DNA of 64,000 nucleotides from Agriotes lineatus (lineage: Eukaryota; Arthropoda; Insecta; Coleoptera; Elateridae). The notes beneath the pieces are model-generated. The model made no database searches. It saw only the letters and a program-made list of their open reading frames with translations, and was not told the DNA's origin. Positions 32,801 to 42,465 of this stretch are shown here, piece after piece (the first letter of the stretch is position 1; each line of letters starts with the position of its first letter). The stretch covers positions 1 through 64,000 of the forward strand of contig CALNHX010007661.1 of NCBI GenBank assembly GCA_940337035.1, in the 5' to 3' direction. Position numbers and translations under genes: made by a program.

Positions 32801-34000
32801 ATTTGTCATAACTTGTAATTTGCAAGATCCCTTCGTTTTCACAATTGAACCCTCATAATTTCGCACGATCATATTTGAAGGAGTCAATTCAATGCTTAAT
32901 CCTAATTTGTCATAAACATGCCATGGGATTACATTAATTTGTGCACCCGTATCAATCTTAAACTTAATACATTGATTACATTCTAATATTTGTAATTCTA
33001 CAAACCAATCACCTACAATTGTATCTACTGTTTTGTCAGATTCTAATGACCCTAATACATATTCTGAAATTACCTCATTATTACACTGCTCCGCAACCTC
33101 TTCGATATCTCCTGCGACTGCATTTACATTTCTTGCTCTGCATACTGTGGCAAAATGATTCTTGCGGCCACATTTTAGGCATACTTTACCATATGCTGGA
33201 CAGTGACCTGGATTATGGACGTAACCACATCTGCTGCAATTTCGCTGCCCACCGCAAAAACCTGAAAATCTTCTATTCTGCGTGACAGAAGGAACTGCTG
33301 GCTGATTTGCTTGTCTGTTGTTGTTTCCATGGTTCCATTGTCTTGGTTGTGAAATGGTCCCTTGGTGTCTCTGCGGATGGCTCGGTGTGTTGCTGTAGGT
33401 TTTTTTGACTGTCCCCGTACTGAACTGCTTCGCTTGTAACGCTCCTACTTCTAGGTTGTTGGTTTCTTGTAGCTGTCTGATGTGCGCTTCACTTTGCTCG
33501 GCTGCTTTGCATATCTCTATGGCTCTATCCAATTTGAGATCGGCTTCTCTTAATAACCTGTTTTTAACATGACAATTTCGGATTCCGCAAACTATTCGGT
33601 CACATATTAGGCTGTCTTTTAAGGTTCCAAAGTTACAATTGGACGCTATCTGCCTCAACTCTGTTAAATACCCATCAAAGTTTACACCTACTTTTTGAAT
33701 ACAAGTGTTGAATTTGTGACGTTCGACACTCGGGTTGACTTTTGGTAGGAAGTATGCATTCAATTTGTCTAGAATTGACTTTGATTTGGCTTTCTCTTCT
33801 GCTGTGAGTCCTAGAGTATCGACGACCTCTCTTGCTTCGTCTCCCATACAGTGGAGAAGTACTGCGGCTTGGACTTTTTCATCTTTCGAAGTGCATCCCG
33901 AGGCTAATGCATATATTGTAAAATTGTCTGTAAACTTCTTCCAATTCACTCCCAAGTCCCCACTCATTTGCATTGGCTTTGGTTGTTTTATAAATTCCAT
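29849..34000 (-). CDS. Gypsy Gag-Pol polyprotein (1,383 residues, intact frame)
   Basis: Single frame without stops. Residues 1-180 are Gag-like. Zinc knuckles lie at about 255-287 (CSRCGYVHNPGHC and CLKCGRKNHFATVC). Protease has DTGA at 350-353. Reverse transcriptase spans about 480-660, with D in TLDANKGFW near 569 and YIDD near 629-632. RNase H follows, with D near 778 (LSVDSSSKG), E in YAQIEKELLA and D in ETDHKPLE. Integrase has H994/H997 and C1027/C1030 of the zinc-binding domain, and catalytic D1058, D1112 (YTDNGPQF) and E1148 (GFIERQ). All key residues are present. Gag and Pol are fused in one frame, so no frameshift is needed. A basic C-terminal tail may guide integration. This lineage of gypsy has no env, and none is seen. 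It could still be active or was so very recently. Confidence 0.93.
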   Translation of the reverse strand: MEFIKQPKPMQMSGDLGVNWKKFTDNFTIYALASGCTSKDEKVQAAVLLHCMGDEAREVVDTLGLTAEEKAKSKSILDKLNAYFLPKVNPSVERHKFNTCIQKVGVNFDGYLTELRQIASNCNFGTLKDSLICDRIVCGIRNCHVKNRLLREADLKLDRAIEICKAAEQSEAHIRQLQETNNLEVGALQAKQFSTGTVKKTYSNTPSHPQRHQGTISQPRQWNHGNNNRQANQPAVPSVTQNRRFSGFCGGQRNCSRCGYVHNPGHCPAYGKVCLKCGRKNHFATVCRARNVNAVAGDIEEVAEQCNNEVISEYVLGSLESDKTVDTIVGDWFVELQILECNQCIKFKIDTGAQINVIPWHVYDKLGLSIELTPSNMIVRNYEGSIVKTKGSCKLQVMTNNKKTELVFVIAETNITSTPIVGIEAIKNLNLLTINQIDKIENLNTEQIITEYAELFTGLGKIQSQPCEFKLVENYDPVVIPCRKIPYTQLDKLKLELERMVNDEVIRKVDEPTEFVNPIVLVNKPNNQLRICLDPQGLNKVICREYYKLPTFEDLTHNLAGSKYYTTLDANKGFWQIALAEKSSYLTTFSTPFGRYRFLRLPYGLCNAPEIFHKTYTEIFTGIEGVQIYIDDIIIFAKTEIQHDQILLNVLARAKERGVKFNRDKCKFKQNKIKYVGHVLMEQGIMPDEDKTEAIKQIQTPTSREDLSRFLGMVTYLSRFIPNLSTLTFNLRQLMKKNVEWLWTGVHDTEFSHLKSVISSKPVLTYFDMKQQLTLSVDSSSKGIGAVILQNSRPVAYASKSLTEAQTRYAQIEKELLAIVFGCQRFHQYIYGSKVNVETDHKPLEVIFKKPLNKCPLRLQRLLISLQPYDILVKYKPGKYLYIADTLSRSSYNDKNFSINENEIEAQVNLIDYVSISKQKFDKLVTETKKDGELIELARVIKEGWPNTKKQVNPLIQPYWHCRHELVEMNGAIFRNNQLIIPKVMRAEIVDRLHYNHLGIDKTLLRAKELVYFPFITKHITDKVKNCPACLTFQNSLQKEPIINKEVATRPWQIIAADLFYFKEKQFLLLVDTFSKYPEVCCLNNNTTSEIVIHNFKSIFARHGIPDLLYTDNGPQFVNSKFNSFLAEWEISHQTSTPRYPQSNGFIERQVQTIKKLLKKSLFDNKDMYLTLLEYRNTPISSELPSPAQLLFGRRLKGIVPISEKLLTPKYALQYTEVLNQRQKKQQNYYDQNAKYLKPLAIDDTVMMQDPGSKLWQPSKVVNIDPNRPRSYVIKTDNNNKALIRNRRFLRKTDNSNFKEICDNDGEHFDDVLDSYLENSSTARPQSEPIAIDNKYNQNGASASANIKIVKTERGEEGKNSNSVQTRSGRFIKKPSFLRNYVT

Positions 34001-34123
34001 TTTCTTTGTTTCGGTTACCTATCTGCACGTGGTTTCCTAACCTCTAATATTCAAATTCGCGGTACTCTGCTTGGTATTCTGCTAATCACGCGGGTTCACT
34101 TTCTTTATTATTTATTATAATAA

Positions 34124-34138
34124 CTCACGACTGCGCCA
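34124..34138 (-). other. Gypsy primer-binding site
   Basis: TGGCGCAGTCGTGAG directly follows the 5' LTR on the minus strand and begins with the TGG expected opposite a tRNA 3' CCA. I cannot name the tRNA. Confidence 0.55.
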
Positions 34139-34306
34139 TGTTGTATTGATAACTCTGTTTGGTTATTAATAATTTATTTAGTTTCAACTTACATGAGGTG
34201 ACTACAAAATACGTCTCGACATTACGGGCTGCAGTGACGGAAGTGTTTGTACGCACTGGTATTGTGGTCTGTTCACCTAATGTCCTATAAAGGTCTACTC
34301 ACTACA
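34139..34306 (-). repeat. Gypsy 5' LTR
   Basis: Partner of 29,523-29,690. Confidence 0.92.
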
Positions 34307-34733
34307 ACACCGACGACATGGTGACGCATATAGCCAAGTTTGAAGGGCTAGTTTTATGCATACAGCAGCTCAATGTTCAACCGGACGAGTCGTCGCTGAT
34401 GGTAAAACTTCTAATACATTGCCACATGAATATGAAAGCCTTCGACAAGCCTGGTGGGCTAGATCGGAGACCCAACAAACTCTGGAAAATGTAGTTCAAG
34501 TTTTGACGTCTGATGAGAAACGTCGCCAACAACGTACTATAAAACAGGATAAACTTGTCGCACTGACGGCTGCCAAAAGTAGAAATAAAGGAAAAGACAT
34601 GACGACCCATGGTATGTTCAACAACAGCTGTAGAGATCAGTCAAAGAAATTTGAGAAGAGGAAAGACAAGTCAAATTTCAAATGTTACCATTGTGGTTGC
34701 TACGGCCACGTACACTTGATAAAGGTATGGTTT
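34307..34733 (+). pseudogene. Copia Gag, C-terminal part
   Basis: Reads DDMVTHIAKFEGLVLCIQQL, PDESSLMVKLL, then after a one-base shift LPHEYESLRQAWWA and a Lys-rich stretch ending in the zinc knuckle CYHCGCYGHVH. The knuckle's last Cys is missing because the protease region after it has been deleted and the frame changes at about 34,720. Confidence 0.75.
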
Positions 34734-37480
34734 GTCATTCATCCAAGAGCGGGTGTAAATTTATTAAAAACGGACTTGTTAAGGCATGCGGCATGCGCGT
34801 TGGAAAAATGTTTAAAATGGACATTCGTGTAAAACAACCAGAACTTTCGCACATGAGTGAAGCAAATGTTTCGTCACATAAAGACAGTTTGCAGATATGG
34901 CATGAGCGGTTAGGGCACCAAAATAAGCGTCACGTTCATAAAATTCTTAAGCAACATGGAATTGATGTTGTTATTGATAATAAATTTTGCGGAGCCTGTG
35001 TCGAGGGAAAGCAGCATCGAAATAGTTTTAAGTCACGTAAACAGCGCGAGACGAAATCGGGAGTAGTTATCCATGCAGATTTGTGTGGTCCCATGGAGCG
35101 TTCGTCGCTGGGTGGAGCGAAATATTTTGTATGTTTCACTTGTGACTTTTCCAGATACCATATGGTTTATTTTCTGAAAGAAAAATCTGATACTGTTGAT
35201 AAGGTAGCCGAAATGCTGAAAATCGTCGAAACTAATTGCGGACGGTCGGTAAAGATTTTGCAGTGTGATGGCGGTCGTGAATTCGATAATGGTGAAGTCC
35301 GAAAACTTTTAAAATTAACTGGTACACAGTTGGTTATTACAAATCCGTACACACCTCAACAAAACGGCTGTGCCGAACGTACAAATCGAACGGTGTTTGA
35401 ACTTGCACGAACAATGATTCTGTCCAAAAATTTACCAAAATATTTGTGGGCCGAAGCAGTTAATACTGCTGTTTACATTTTAAATCGAACAGGATCGAGT
35501 TGTGTAGACGGAAAGACACCGTATGAACTTTTCACTGAGAAGACTGCGCACTTAAATACATTTCATGTATTTGGTAATGACTGTTACGTGCATGTACCAA
35601 ATGAAAGACGGAAGAAGTGGGATGAAAAGGGGAAGCTTGGTGTATTTGTGGGCTACTCAGATGGTATAGATGGTTTTCGTATCTGGATAAAATCAGAAAA
35701 TCGGGTGGTAAGAAGTAAAAGTGTTGTTTTTACACCCGATGCTCCAGGAAAAACGCTAGAATTATTTCCAACAGAAATAAACGACGACAATCATTCAGAA
35801 GAGGTAGAAAATGAACCTGAGCCTGACAGCTCTGTTGAAGCTAAACCTGTCCCAGGTTTGACTGATGTAACTGAAAGACTTGACAAGACCAGAACGTTGC
35901 GAGATCGAGCAGCTATACAACCCCCAAATCGTTTAATTGAAACAATGTTGACTGATGTGGACGAACCAAAAAGTTATGCTGAAGCAATTGAGTCGGCGGA
36001 GCAAGTTCATTGGAATGCGGCCATGATAGAGGAAATGGAGGCGTTGGAGGAAAATTCAACCTGGACCTTGGTCGAATTACCGGTGGGTCGCAGAGCTATT
36101 TCTAATCGCTGGGTGTACCGCATAAAAAGGACTGCTGACGATGAAGTAGATCGGTATAAAGCCCGACTTGTGGTCAGAGGTTTTAGTCAACATGAGGGGA
36201 TTGACTACATCGAAACGTTCAGTCCTGTAGCCCGTTTCGATACTATACGAACAGCTCTGGGCATTGCAGCTAATGAAAGTCTACAGTTAGCGCAATTCGA
36301 TGTCAAGACAGCCTTTCTCAATGGCATTATCGATAAAGAAATATATATGGAACAACCCGAGGGATTTCACGACGGAACCAATCGTGTCTGTAAACTTCAC
36401 AAGAGCCTGTATGGATTGAAGCAATCGCCAAGATGTTGGAATAAACGCTTCAAGGATGTTTTGTTCACTTTTGGACTTCGTGAAAGTGCTGCGGACCCAT
36501 GTTTATTTTACCATACTTCTGGTCAGAATAAGTTAATAGTAGTATTGTACGTTGAAGATGGACTGGTTTTCGCGACACTGCAAACTGATGTAGACGAATT
36601 TCTGTGTAAGTTAGAAGCAGAATTTAAGATGACTGTCGTGCCAGTAGGAAATTTTCTAGGCATATCAATCGAACAAAACAGTGATGGTTCAATTTTTATC
36701 CACCAGAAAGTATATGCTGAGAGCATATTTCGAAAATTTCACATGCAGGATGCTAATTCTGTATCAACTCCAATGGAAAAGATCAGCGATGAAGCGATAA
36801 CTCCTGAGGTAACAAGCGCGCCCTACAGAGAGGCAGTGGGTTGCCTTATGGATCTAGCGGTTGCTACCTGACCAGTTATTGTTTTTGCCGTTAATTACGT
36901 ATCACAATTTCTTGAGAATCCAAAGAAACAACATTGGAAAATGTTGAAACGTATTTTAAAGTACGTAAAGGGTACAGTTTCAATGGGCATCCGATATGAC
37001 TGTTTTCATAAAAACGCCATGCTGGAAGGTTATAGCGACGCTGACTATGCTAGTAATCCAAATACTCGGCGTTCCGTGAGTGGAATGGTCTTCAAGTTAA
37101 ACGGTGGTGGAGCCTTTACTTGGGCAAGCAGACGGCAACAGTGTGTCTCATTGCCTACGACGGAGGCGGAGTATGTGGCGGCTAGTGAGGCAGCAAAAGA
37201 TGCCATCTGGTTGGATCGGCTCTTCCAGGAAATTGCGCCTTTGGCCAGTGTGCCAATGATTTTTGTGGATAATGCGAGTGCTACAAGATTAGCTAAAAAT
37301 CCTGAGTTTCACAAGCGGTCTAAGCACATTGATGTCCGTTTTCATTTTGTGCGTGAAAAAGTTCAAGAAGGCAAACTGATGATTGAACATGTGTCGAGCG
37401 CTGGCCAGGTTGCGGATATTTTAACGAAACCGCTTCCTAGAGTGAAATTCGAATTTTTACGTTCTAAATTAGGAATGTAA
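34734..37480 (+). pseudogene. Copia Pol: pre-integrase, integrase, RT, RNase H
   Basis: Frame reads WHERLGHQNKRHVHKIL and CGACVEGKQH (pre-integrase zinc domain), then integrase catalytic D (VIHADLCGP), D (LQCDGGREF) and E (NGCAERTNRT). Next is RT (ARLVVRGFSQHEG, FDVKTAFLNG, LYGLKQSPRCWN), then a TGA at 36,869-36,871 (ATxPVIVFAVNYVSQF, where family members carry Arg). RNase H follows (GYSDADYASNPNTRRSVSG, TTEAEYVAASEA) to a TAA at 37,480. The frame is the same before and after the stop. The RT catalytic box is YVED, not YVDD, a conservative but probably harmful change. Protease is absent, lost in a deletion directly after the Gag zinc knuckle. Not autonomous. Confidence 0.9.
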
Positions 37481-37505
37481 GAGTTGTTAAAAGTTTTAGG
37501 GGAAG

Positions 37506-37689
37506 TGTTGTAGTAAAACTTTAACTTGCTAGGGGTAATCTCAGTTACCATAGGCATAACAACTGCTTGTTAATTAGATAAACAAATGTCATGTCTTATA
37601 TGTACTATGTATTATAAACTGTTCTTGTTCCTAGAAGCATTAAAGCATTCCACCAAATAATCATATTTTCGTGATCCTCAATACTTACA
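37506..37689 (+). repeat. Copia 3' LTR (about 184 bp)
   Basis: Starts TGTTGTAGTAAAAC right after a purine tract (AGGGGAAG) and ends AATACTTACA. No second copy in the window. Confidence 0.65.
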
Positions 37690-38064
37690 ATTTTCAAATT
37701 TAGTAATTTCGGATATTTCTGTAATTTTTAAAACCCCTTCTAGTGAGTTTTCTGATATCTTAAATCATATTCGAAATTCTGCAGTTTAGTCTATTATATG
37801 CGAGTTAAAAGTAAAACATAAAAAAAATTTTAGCTCTTAAGTTGCGTTTTGCGGCATTCTTCTGGAACGTAACCCCCGCGAACGGCGAGGTCTGCCTGTA
37901 TATGAAACGTATTTTAATTTTATTGGTATAACTGACGATTAAGTTCATTTTTGACATGATTACAAAATTAGTGCAACCCGGAGAAATTATTACAAAACCC
38001 GGAGCCCGGAGACGCGGTGTAGAAACCCTGAGGCTCCGGGTGAAACCCTGAGAGGTGGTCACCG
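37690..38064. other. Spacer with a perfect 10-bp stem-loop
   Basis: ACCCGGAGCC (37,997-38,006) pairs with GGCTCCGGGT (38,033-38,042). No gene recognised. Confidence 0.4.
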
Positions 38065-38074
38065 TATATACATA

Positions 38075-38449
38075 CCGGGTGGTTGGTCATACCTCTGAAC
38101 ATAGGCAATTTACATGGCTTATCACGGTTATGCATATTACTGCTCACCATTTTTATAGAAAAAAATGGTACTGGTACTAAATTAAAGAGAATAAGTTTCT
38201 GCGTCGTTCAGTATTAAAAACTTATTGGATAATGTTAATTCTGCATAAAAATATTAATTTCAAGGTTTAGATATACCCCTCACTTATATTTGGGAATATC
38301 TAAATTTAAAAATTAATATTTTTATGCACAATTAATTCTCTTTAATTTAGTACCACTACCATTTTTTTCCCATAAAAATGGCGGGAATATGCATAACCGT
38401 GATAAGCCATGTAAATTGTCTATGTTCAGAGCTATGACCAACCACCCAG
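38075..38449. mobile_element. MITE with about 120-bp inverted arms, 10-bp flanking duplication
   Basis: Left end CCGGGTGGTTGGTCATA and right end, inverted, CTGGGTGGTTGGTCATA, with homology continuing through CATGGCTTATCACGG and TTTAGTACC-type blocks. TATATACATA is present on both sides (38,065-38,074; 38,450-38,459). The right copy directly abuts the end of the Tc1 element. Confidence 0.85.
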
Positions 38450-38459
38450 TATATACATA

Positions 38460-39654
38460 CCGTTACGGCCAACTCAAAGTGCACGGCAGGTTTTTAGCGT
38501 GTAATACGATATTCTAATCATAGACGTCGAGTTTTGACGTTTACGTTTGTCATCAACTGTCATAGAGCTGAAAACTCGAAAAATTCCCAGACATTTGTCA
38601 GAAGCAGAGAAAATGCGAGCTATTACAAAACTGGAAGAGAACTGATCGCTGAGTCGAGTCGCAGCAGATTTGCATGTGAGCAAGAGCTGCATTTTCAAAA
38701 TTAAAAATCTTTGGCAGTAGAGACTTCTGCAAGAAAAGTTTTTTTAACCCCAGAGAACAATGAACGAAGAATACAGTTTGCAACCGACTATTTGAATGAA
38801 ATCGACGATTTTTGGAACAGGACTGTTTTCTCAGATGAAAAGGTATTTCAATCATTTACCAATTGACGATTAAGGGTGTATAATAGACCACAAAATTCAA
38901 GATTTGAGGAGCAATATTATGTTCAACCCTTAAGTAGTGGACGATTCTCTGTAAACGTATGGGGATGGATCAATGGTCACGGATCTGGGACATGCTATAG
39001 AATTAATGGTCGACTGAATGCTGAAAATTATTGCAATATTTTGCAAAATGTGATGCTGCCATCTGTAAGAGAGGCCTTTCCTAATCAATTTACTTTTCAA
39101 CAGGCAAGATATTACTTAATTAATTAATTTTGTTTATGTTAACGTAATTGATAACATTATTTTCACAGAATAACTGTCCTGTGCATGCAGCAGGGATTGT
39201 TCATTGATGGTTTGATGAGAATAATATCAATTTATTACCATGGCCTGCAAAAAGTCCGGACTTGAACCCTATCGAAAATGTTTGGGGGTATTTAACTAAA
39301 AAAATGTATACCAGGGAGTTTGCACCAAACAACGCCGATGAATTATGGGAAAGAATAATAAATGCTTGGAAGGAACTGAGAGGATACAATATGGAAACAT
39401 TGGTCAATTCTATGCGAAACAAACTGCAAAGAGTAGTAGCTATTGAATACTGATACATATTTATTAAATACATATTATTACATGTATAGTTTGTTTACTT
39501 GTGAAACTTTGCTAAAATACAAACATTAAAAAAGTAATACCTATTCTTACAATCACAAGCAACGCCACTGGAGAAACCCTCATTTAATAAGCCGAAAAAT
39601 CGCAAAAATAACAATAGTAACAAAAAACCGTGCACTTTGAGGTGTCCGTAACTG
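38460..39654 (+). mobile_element. Tc1-like transposon
   Basis: Terminal inverted repeats CCGTTACGGCCAACTCAAAG and, from the right, CAGTTACGGACACCTCAAAG, both continuing into TGCACGG, with TA outside on both sides. Carries one transposase pseudogene. It interrupts the 3' end of an RTE-like fragment (39,656-39,910). Confidence 0.88.
38613..39453 (+). pseudogene. Tc1-like transposase with a probable 65-bp intron
   Basis: Pieces in order: MRAITKLEEN, a stop, SRVAADLHVSKS (helix-turn-helix), ATDYLNEIDDFWNRTVFSDE (first catalytic D), a stop, VYNRPQNSRFEEQYYVQP, SVNVWGWINGHG, GRLNAENYCNILQ and FPNQFTFQQ. Then a 65-bp gap, NNCPVHAAG, a stop, and LLPWPAKSPDLNPIENVWGY with the catalytic E. The family has QQDN at the second catalytic D; here it is QQNN, so the residue is Asn. 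The gap (39,104-39,168) begins GCAAGA after CAG and ends TTTTCACAG, and removing it restores the frame exactly, so it behaves as a GC-AG intron. Stops, a lost catalytic residue and frame breaks show a dead gene. Confidence 0.85.
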
Positions 39655-39655
39655 T

Positions 39656-39910
39656 ACATTCAAGTCCCATTAAGCCCTGACAAAATTTCTCCATTTGTCT
39701 CTGTCCACTGCCAACGTCCTCAGATGTTGAATCGTCTTTTTTTGTTTCCTTTTCTACGGTGTGTCTCCATGATGTCCTTGGTCCGCCTATTTTCCTTCGT
39801 CCTTGTGGATTCCATTGTAGGCATGTGCTACAGATTTCTTCTTTGTTTTTTCTTAGGGTGTGTCCAATCCATCCGTATTTAATTTTTTGTATTTCTGAGT
39901 ACATCCCGTT
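39656..39910 (-). pseudogene. RTE-like retrotransposon, ORF2 C-terminus
   Basis: Minus strand reads SEIQKIKYGWIGHTLRKNKE, LQWNPQGRRKIGGPRTSWRH, VEKETKK and QRQMEKFCQGLMGLE. This is the C-terminal tail typical of RTE/BovB-type proteins downstream of the RT. It is cut at its 3' side by the Tc1 element. Confidence 0.72.
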
Positions 39911-40745
39911 CTATCCATCAGTTCATGGTTTGAAACCATGTCTTGCCAACTTCAACACTGAAGAAGGCTCGTAAAAGCGCCAAATACATATTGTTTATGA
40001 AGGTTTGAATTTTTTTTCAATATTAATTACTGTAATAATTACCCAACAAAAATTTTTTTTCTATAACACATGTTAAAGTGTGCTGTTATCAACTCAAAAC
40101 AAAAGGTCAAGTTTTACTTTAACAGCAAGGGTAGATAAAGTAGCACTTTAACATCAAGGATAGATAAAGTAATTTAATTTTCTAACTTGTTTAAATTAAA
40201 TATGACAGCTTCGTATTATCGTAGCAACCCAATCTAGCTACTGACATTTTGAAATGTGATTGACTGTCATTATTTTCTTTTGAAATTGTTAAAGTTCTTG
40301 CTATAGAAAAAAATATTGTATTATACACGATGATAAAGTTATTTCTATCCACTCTTGAATCATTAACGTCTCGACTTCGTCTCGACGTTAAACTATTCAC
40401 TCGTGGATAAAATTTAACTTTACCGTCTTGTATAATAAATTACTATTAAATCAAGAACTAGCAGTCCAGTGAGACAAATGTCTCATTTAATAAAACAAAA
40501 AAGACCGTCCCGGACGGACGGAAATCACGTGATTTCTCGAAAACCGGAAGTGTCACTTGACTGAAATTCGGTTCCTGACCTGACATGACCATTCCAAACA
40601 AATAACTTTAATAACTTTGTTCTCTCTTACGGTTTGGCTGCTGAAACAGCGTCCCGGACAAAACAGCGTCCCAGACAGACACGTCTATTAGATAAAGGAT
40701 AATTTTTAAGGAGAAATGTAAGATTTATACGGCTGAATGTTGAAG
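39911..40745. other. Spacer
   Basis: AT-rich with a GC-richer part near 40,500-40,680. Contains a repeated short block GATAAAGTA (about 40,132 and 40,163). No gene seen. Confidence 0.4.
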
Positions 40746-41375
40746 GTTTGAAAAGTTTGGTTAGGAAAACAAAATTACAGCCAAATAATTTCAAAATATC
40801 CAAGATGATTTACTGGAATTACGTTTCGTTTGCCTTGGCAAACTTCTTCAGATTCACATATTTACATATTATGCATATTTACAAGATAAATGAGTTTCCT
40901 TGGATAATTTAAAACATTTCGAAAAAATTAAAAACAGTAATTATACATGAAATATTTAGAGGAAGGAATTAACACTCCCTTTCATTATTTTTAAATAGCA
41001 CATATTTTGCAAAAGCAAATAAAAATTTTTACCAGTCACGTCAGATGATGTATTGATGATCAATACGTTAAATGATCTGACGTTACTGGCAAAAATTTTT
41101 ATTTGCTTTGCAAAATATGTGCTATTTAAAAATAATGAAAGGGAGTGTTAATTCCTCCCTCTAAATATTTCATGTATAATTAGTGTTTTTAATTTTTTCG
41201 AAATGTTTTAAATTATCCAAGGAAACTCATTTATCTTGTAAATATGCATAATATGTAAATATGTGAATCTGAAGAAGTTTGCCAAGGCAAACGAAACCTA
41301 ATTCCAGTAAAGCATCTTGGATATTTTGAAATTATTTGGCTGTAATTTTGTTTTCCTAACCAAACTTTTCAAATC
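40746..41375. mobile_element. Long foldback element (about 300-bp arms)
   Basis: Left arm starts TTTGAAAAGTTTGGTTAGGA and the right arm is its inverse ending at 41,375. Pairing continues nearly unbroken through CGTTTGCCTTGGCAAACTTC and TTTAAATAGCACATATTTTG to a centre near 41,060 (CGTCAGAT...ATCTGACG). No ORF. It would form a hairpin of some 300 bp. Confidence 0.88.
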
Positions 41376-41401
41376 AAGAATAATGTGAATTTCTTTCATG
41401 T

Positions 41402-41520
41402 GGCGCCTAACTGTCCTCGCGTCTAAAGTGGCGGCGCCTAAACGTCCAGGCGCCTGATAGCGTCGGCGTCTAAAAGTGCGCGCCTAAAGATGCGCGCCTA
41501 AAGAATCGCGCCTAAACGTC
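41402..41520 (+). repeat. GC-rich minisatellite with GCGCCTAAA core
   Basis: About eight imperfect units of 14-16 bp, each with GCGCCTAA or GCGTCTAA and a variable rest. Compare 42,355-42,465. Confidence 0.75.
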
Positions 41521-41929
41521 CTAGACCGCCCAGAATCCATGAGGCTGACCTTAGAGGTGTGGACTTTGGGGATTGCTCTCCTACCAACCTGGGTACCTTC
41601 CGTTTGTTTTGCAATTCGCCATGGTCTTTGATATTTGACGGTTTTGGCCTAATCTTCCTCACTGGCCGGACGTGTTGGAAGATATGGGATGTAGCAGAGG
41701 AAGGATGAACGTGGGTTGTGGGTCGGTATGAGGTTGGGACATGACTCCCCCATTTGGGCTGAGGAAGAGGGGTAGTCAAGGCTCACGTGGGCAGGGGCGC
41801 TTCCCTGAAGTAGGTCTACCCTCTGCCAGGATCGCAGAGGAGTATCTACCCGTTACCCGCATTCACGGCCATATATACTGTAAAATACTAACATTAGTAC
41901 AATAGGATTTTAGCACGTAACATACGATC
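41521..41929. other. Spacer upstream of Penelope RT debris
   Basis: Moderately GC-rich; a minus-strand open stretch of about 93 codons (41,498-41,779) has no recognisable domain and low-complexity character. It may be the untranslated part of the Penelope-like element that follows. Confidence 0.35.
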
Positions 41930-42335
41930 ATTTAAACCGCTTAAAAGTAACATTACAAAAGACGAAAGGAATGCTCTCAAATTCCGACATCTCTGTTTTG
42001 TCCGCTGATAAAGGTAATGCTACGGTAGTTATGGATCGAACACAGTACACCACTAAGGTTAAGTCTTTACTCCAAATTTTTCTAATGCCCCACTTTCTCG
42101 CGACCCAACTTCCAAAATCAAACTGGAAGTCACTTCTCTCACAAAATATTCGGATCTTCCCACTGATATTCAACGGAGGTTGATTCCTCGCGCTTCAAAG
42201 CCGCCTCGGCTCTATGGTCTTCCCAAAATTCATAAAGAAGACATTCCCCTCAGGCCCATTGTCAGTACCATAGATTCCCGTACTTACTCATTAGCTAAGC
42301 TCATTTTGTTGAACTTATATCCAATATAAGCGTTG
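41930..42335 (+). pseudogene. Penelope-like element, reverse transcriptase N-terminal fragment
   Basis: Reads ISVLSADKGNATVVMDRTQY in one frame, then PTSKIKLEVTSLTKYSDLP and PPRLYGLPKIHKEDIPLRP, IVSTIDSRTYSLAKLI in another. DKGNATVVMD and LYGLPKIHK are hallmark blocks of Penelope-like RTs. The copy ends before the catalytic aspartates. Confidence 0.82.
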
Positions 42336-42354
42336 AACCTGATCGAAGCCGAAC

Positions 42355-42465
42355 AACTCGGCGCCGCCATCTCGGCGCGGGGCTAGGTCGGCGCCGGGAC
42401 AGATCGGCGCGGAGCCACCTCGGCGCCAGCCAACTTGGCGCTAGGCCATCTCGGCGCCGAATTCA
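42355..42465 (+). repeat. GC-rich minisatellite with TCGGCGCC core
   Basis: About six 16-bp units such as TCGGCGCCGGGACAGA. It shares the palindromic GGCGCC and a similar period with the array at 41,402-41,520, on the other side of the Penelope fragment. Confidence 0.75.

Larger units (their letters stand above)
29523..34306 (-). mobile_element. Ty3/gypsy LTR retrotransposon, apparently full length
   Basis: 168-bp LTRs at both ends differ at one base that I can see (CGTCCCG against CGTCTCG). Next to the 5' LTR (minus strand) is TGGCGCAGTCGTGAG, a likely primer-binding site. Before the 3' LTR is an A-run ending GGAGA, a polypurine tract. A single frame encodes Gag-Pol. The flanks do not match (GTTAG on the left, ACACC on the right), so the usual short target duplication is absent. 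The right flank is copia gag sequence while the left flank is P-element/MITE debris. Confidence 0.92.
34307..37689 (+). mobile_element. Ty1/copia retrotransposon, 5'-truncated
   Basis: Begins in the middle of gag right at the gypsy LTR edge and ends in a 3' LTR. The 5' LTR and the first part of gag are gone. Confidence 0.85.
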
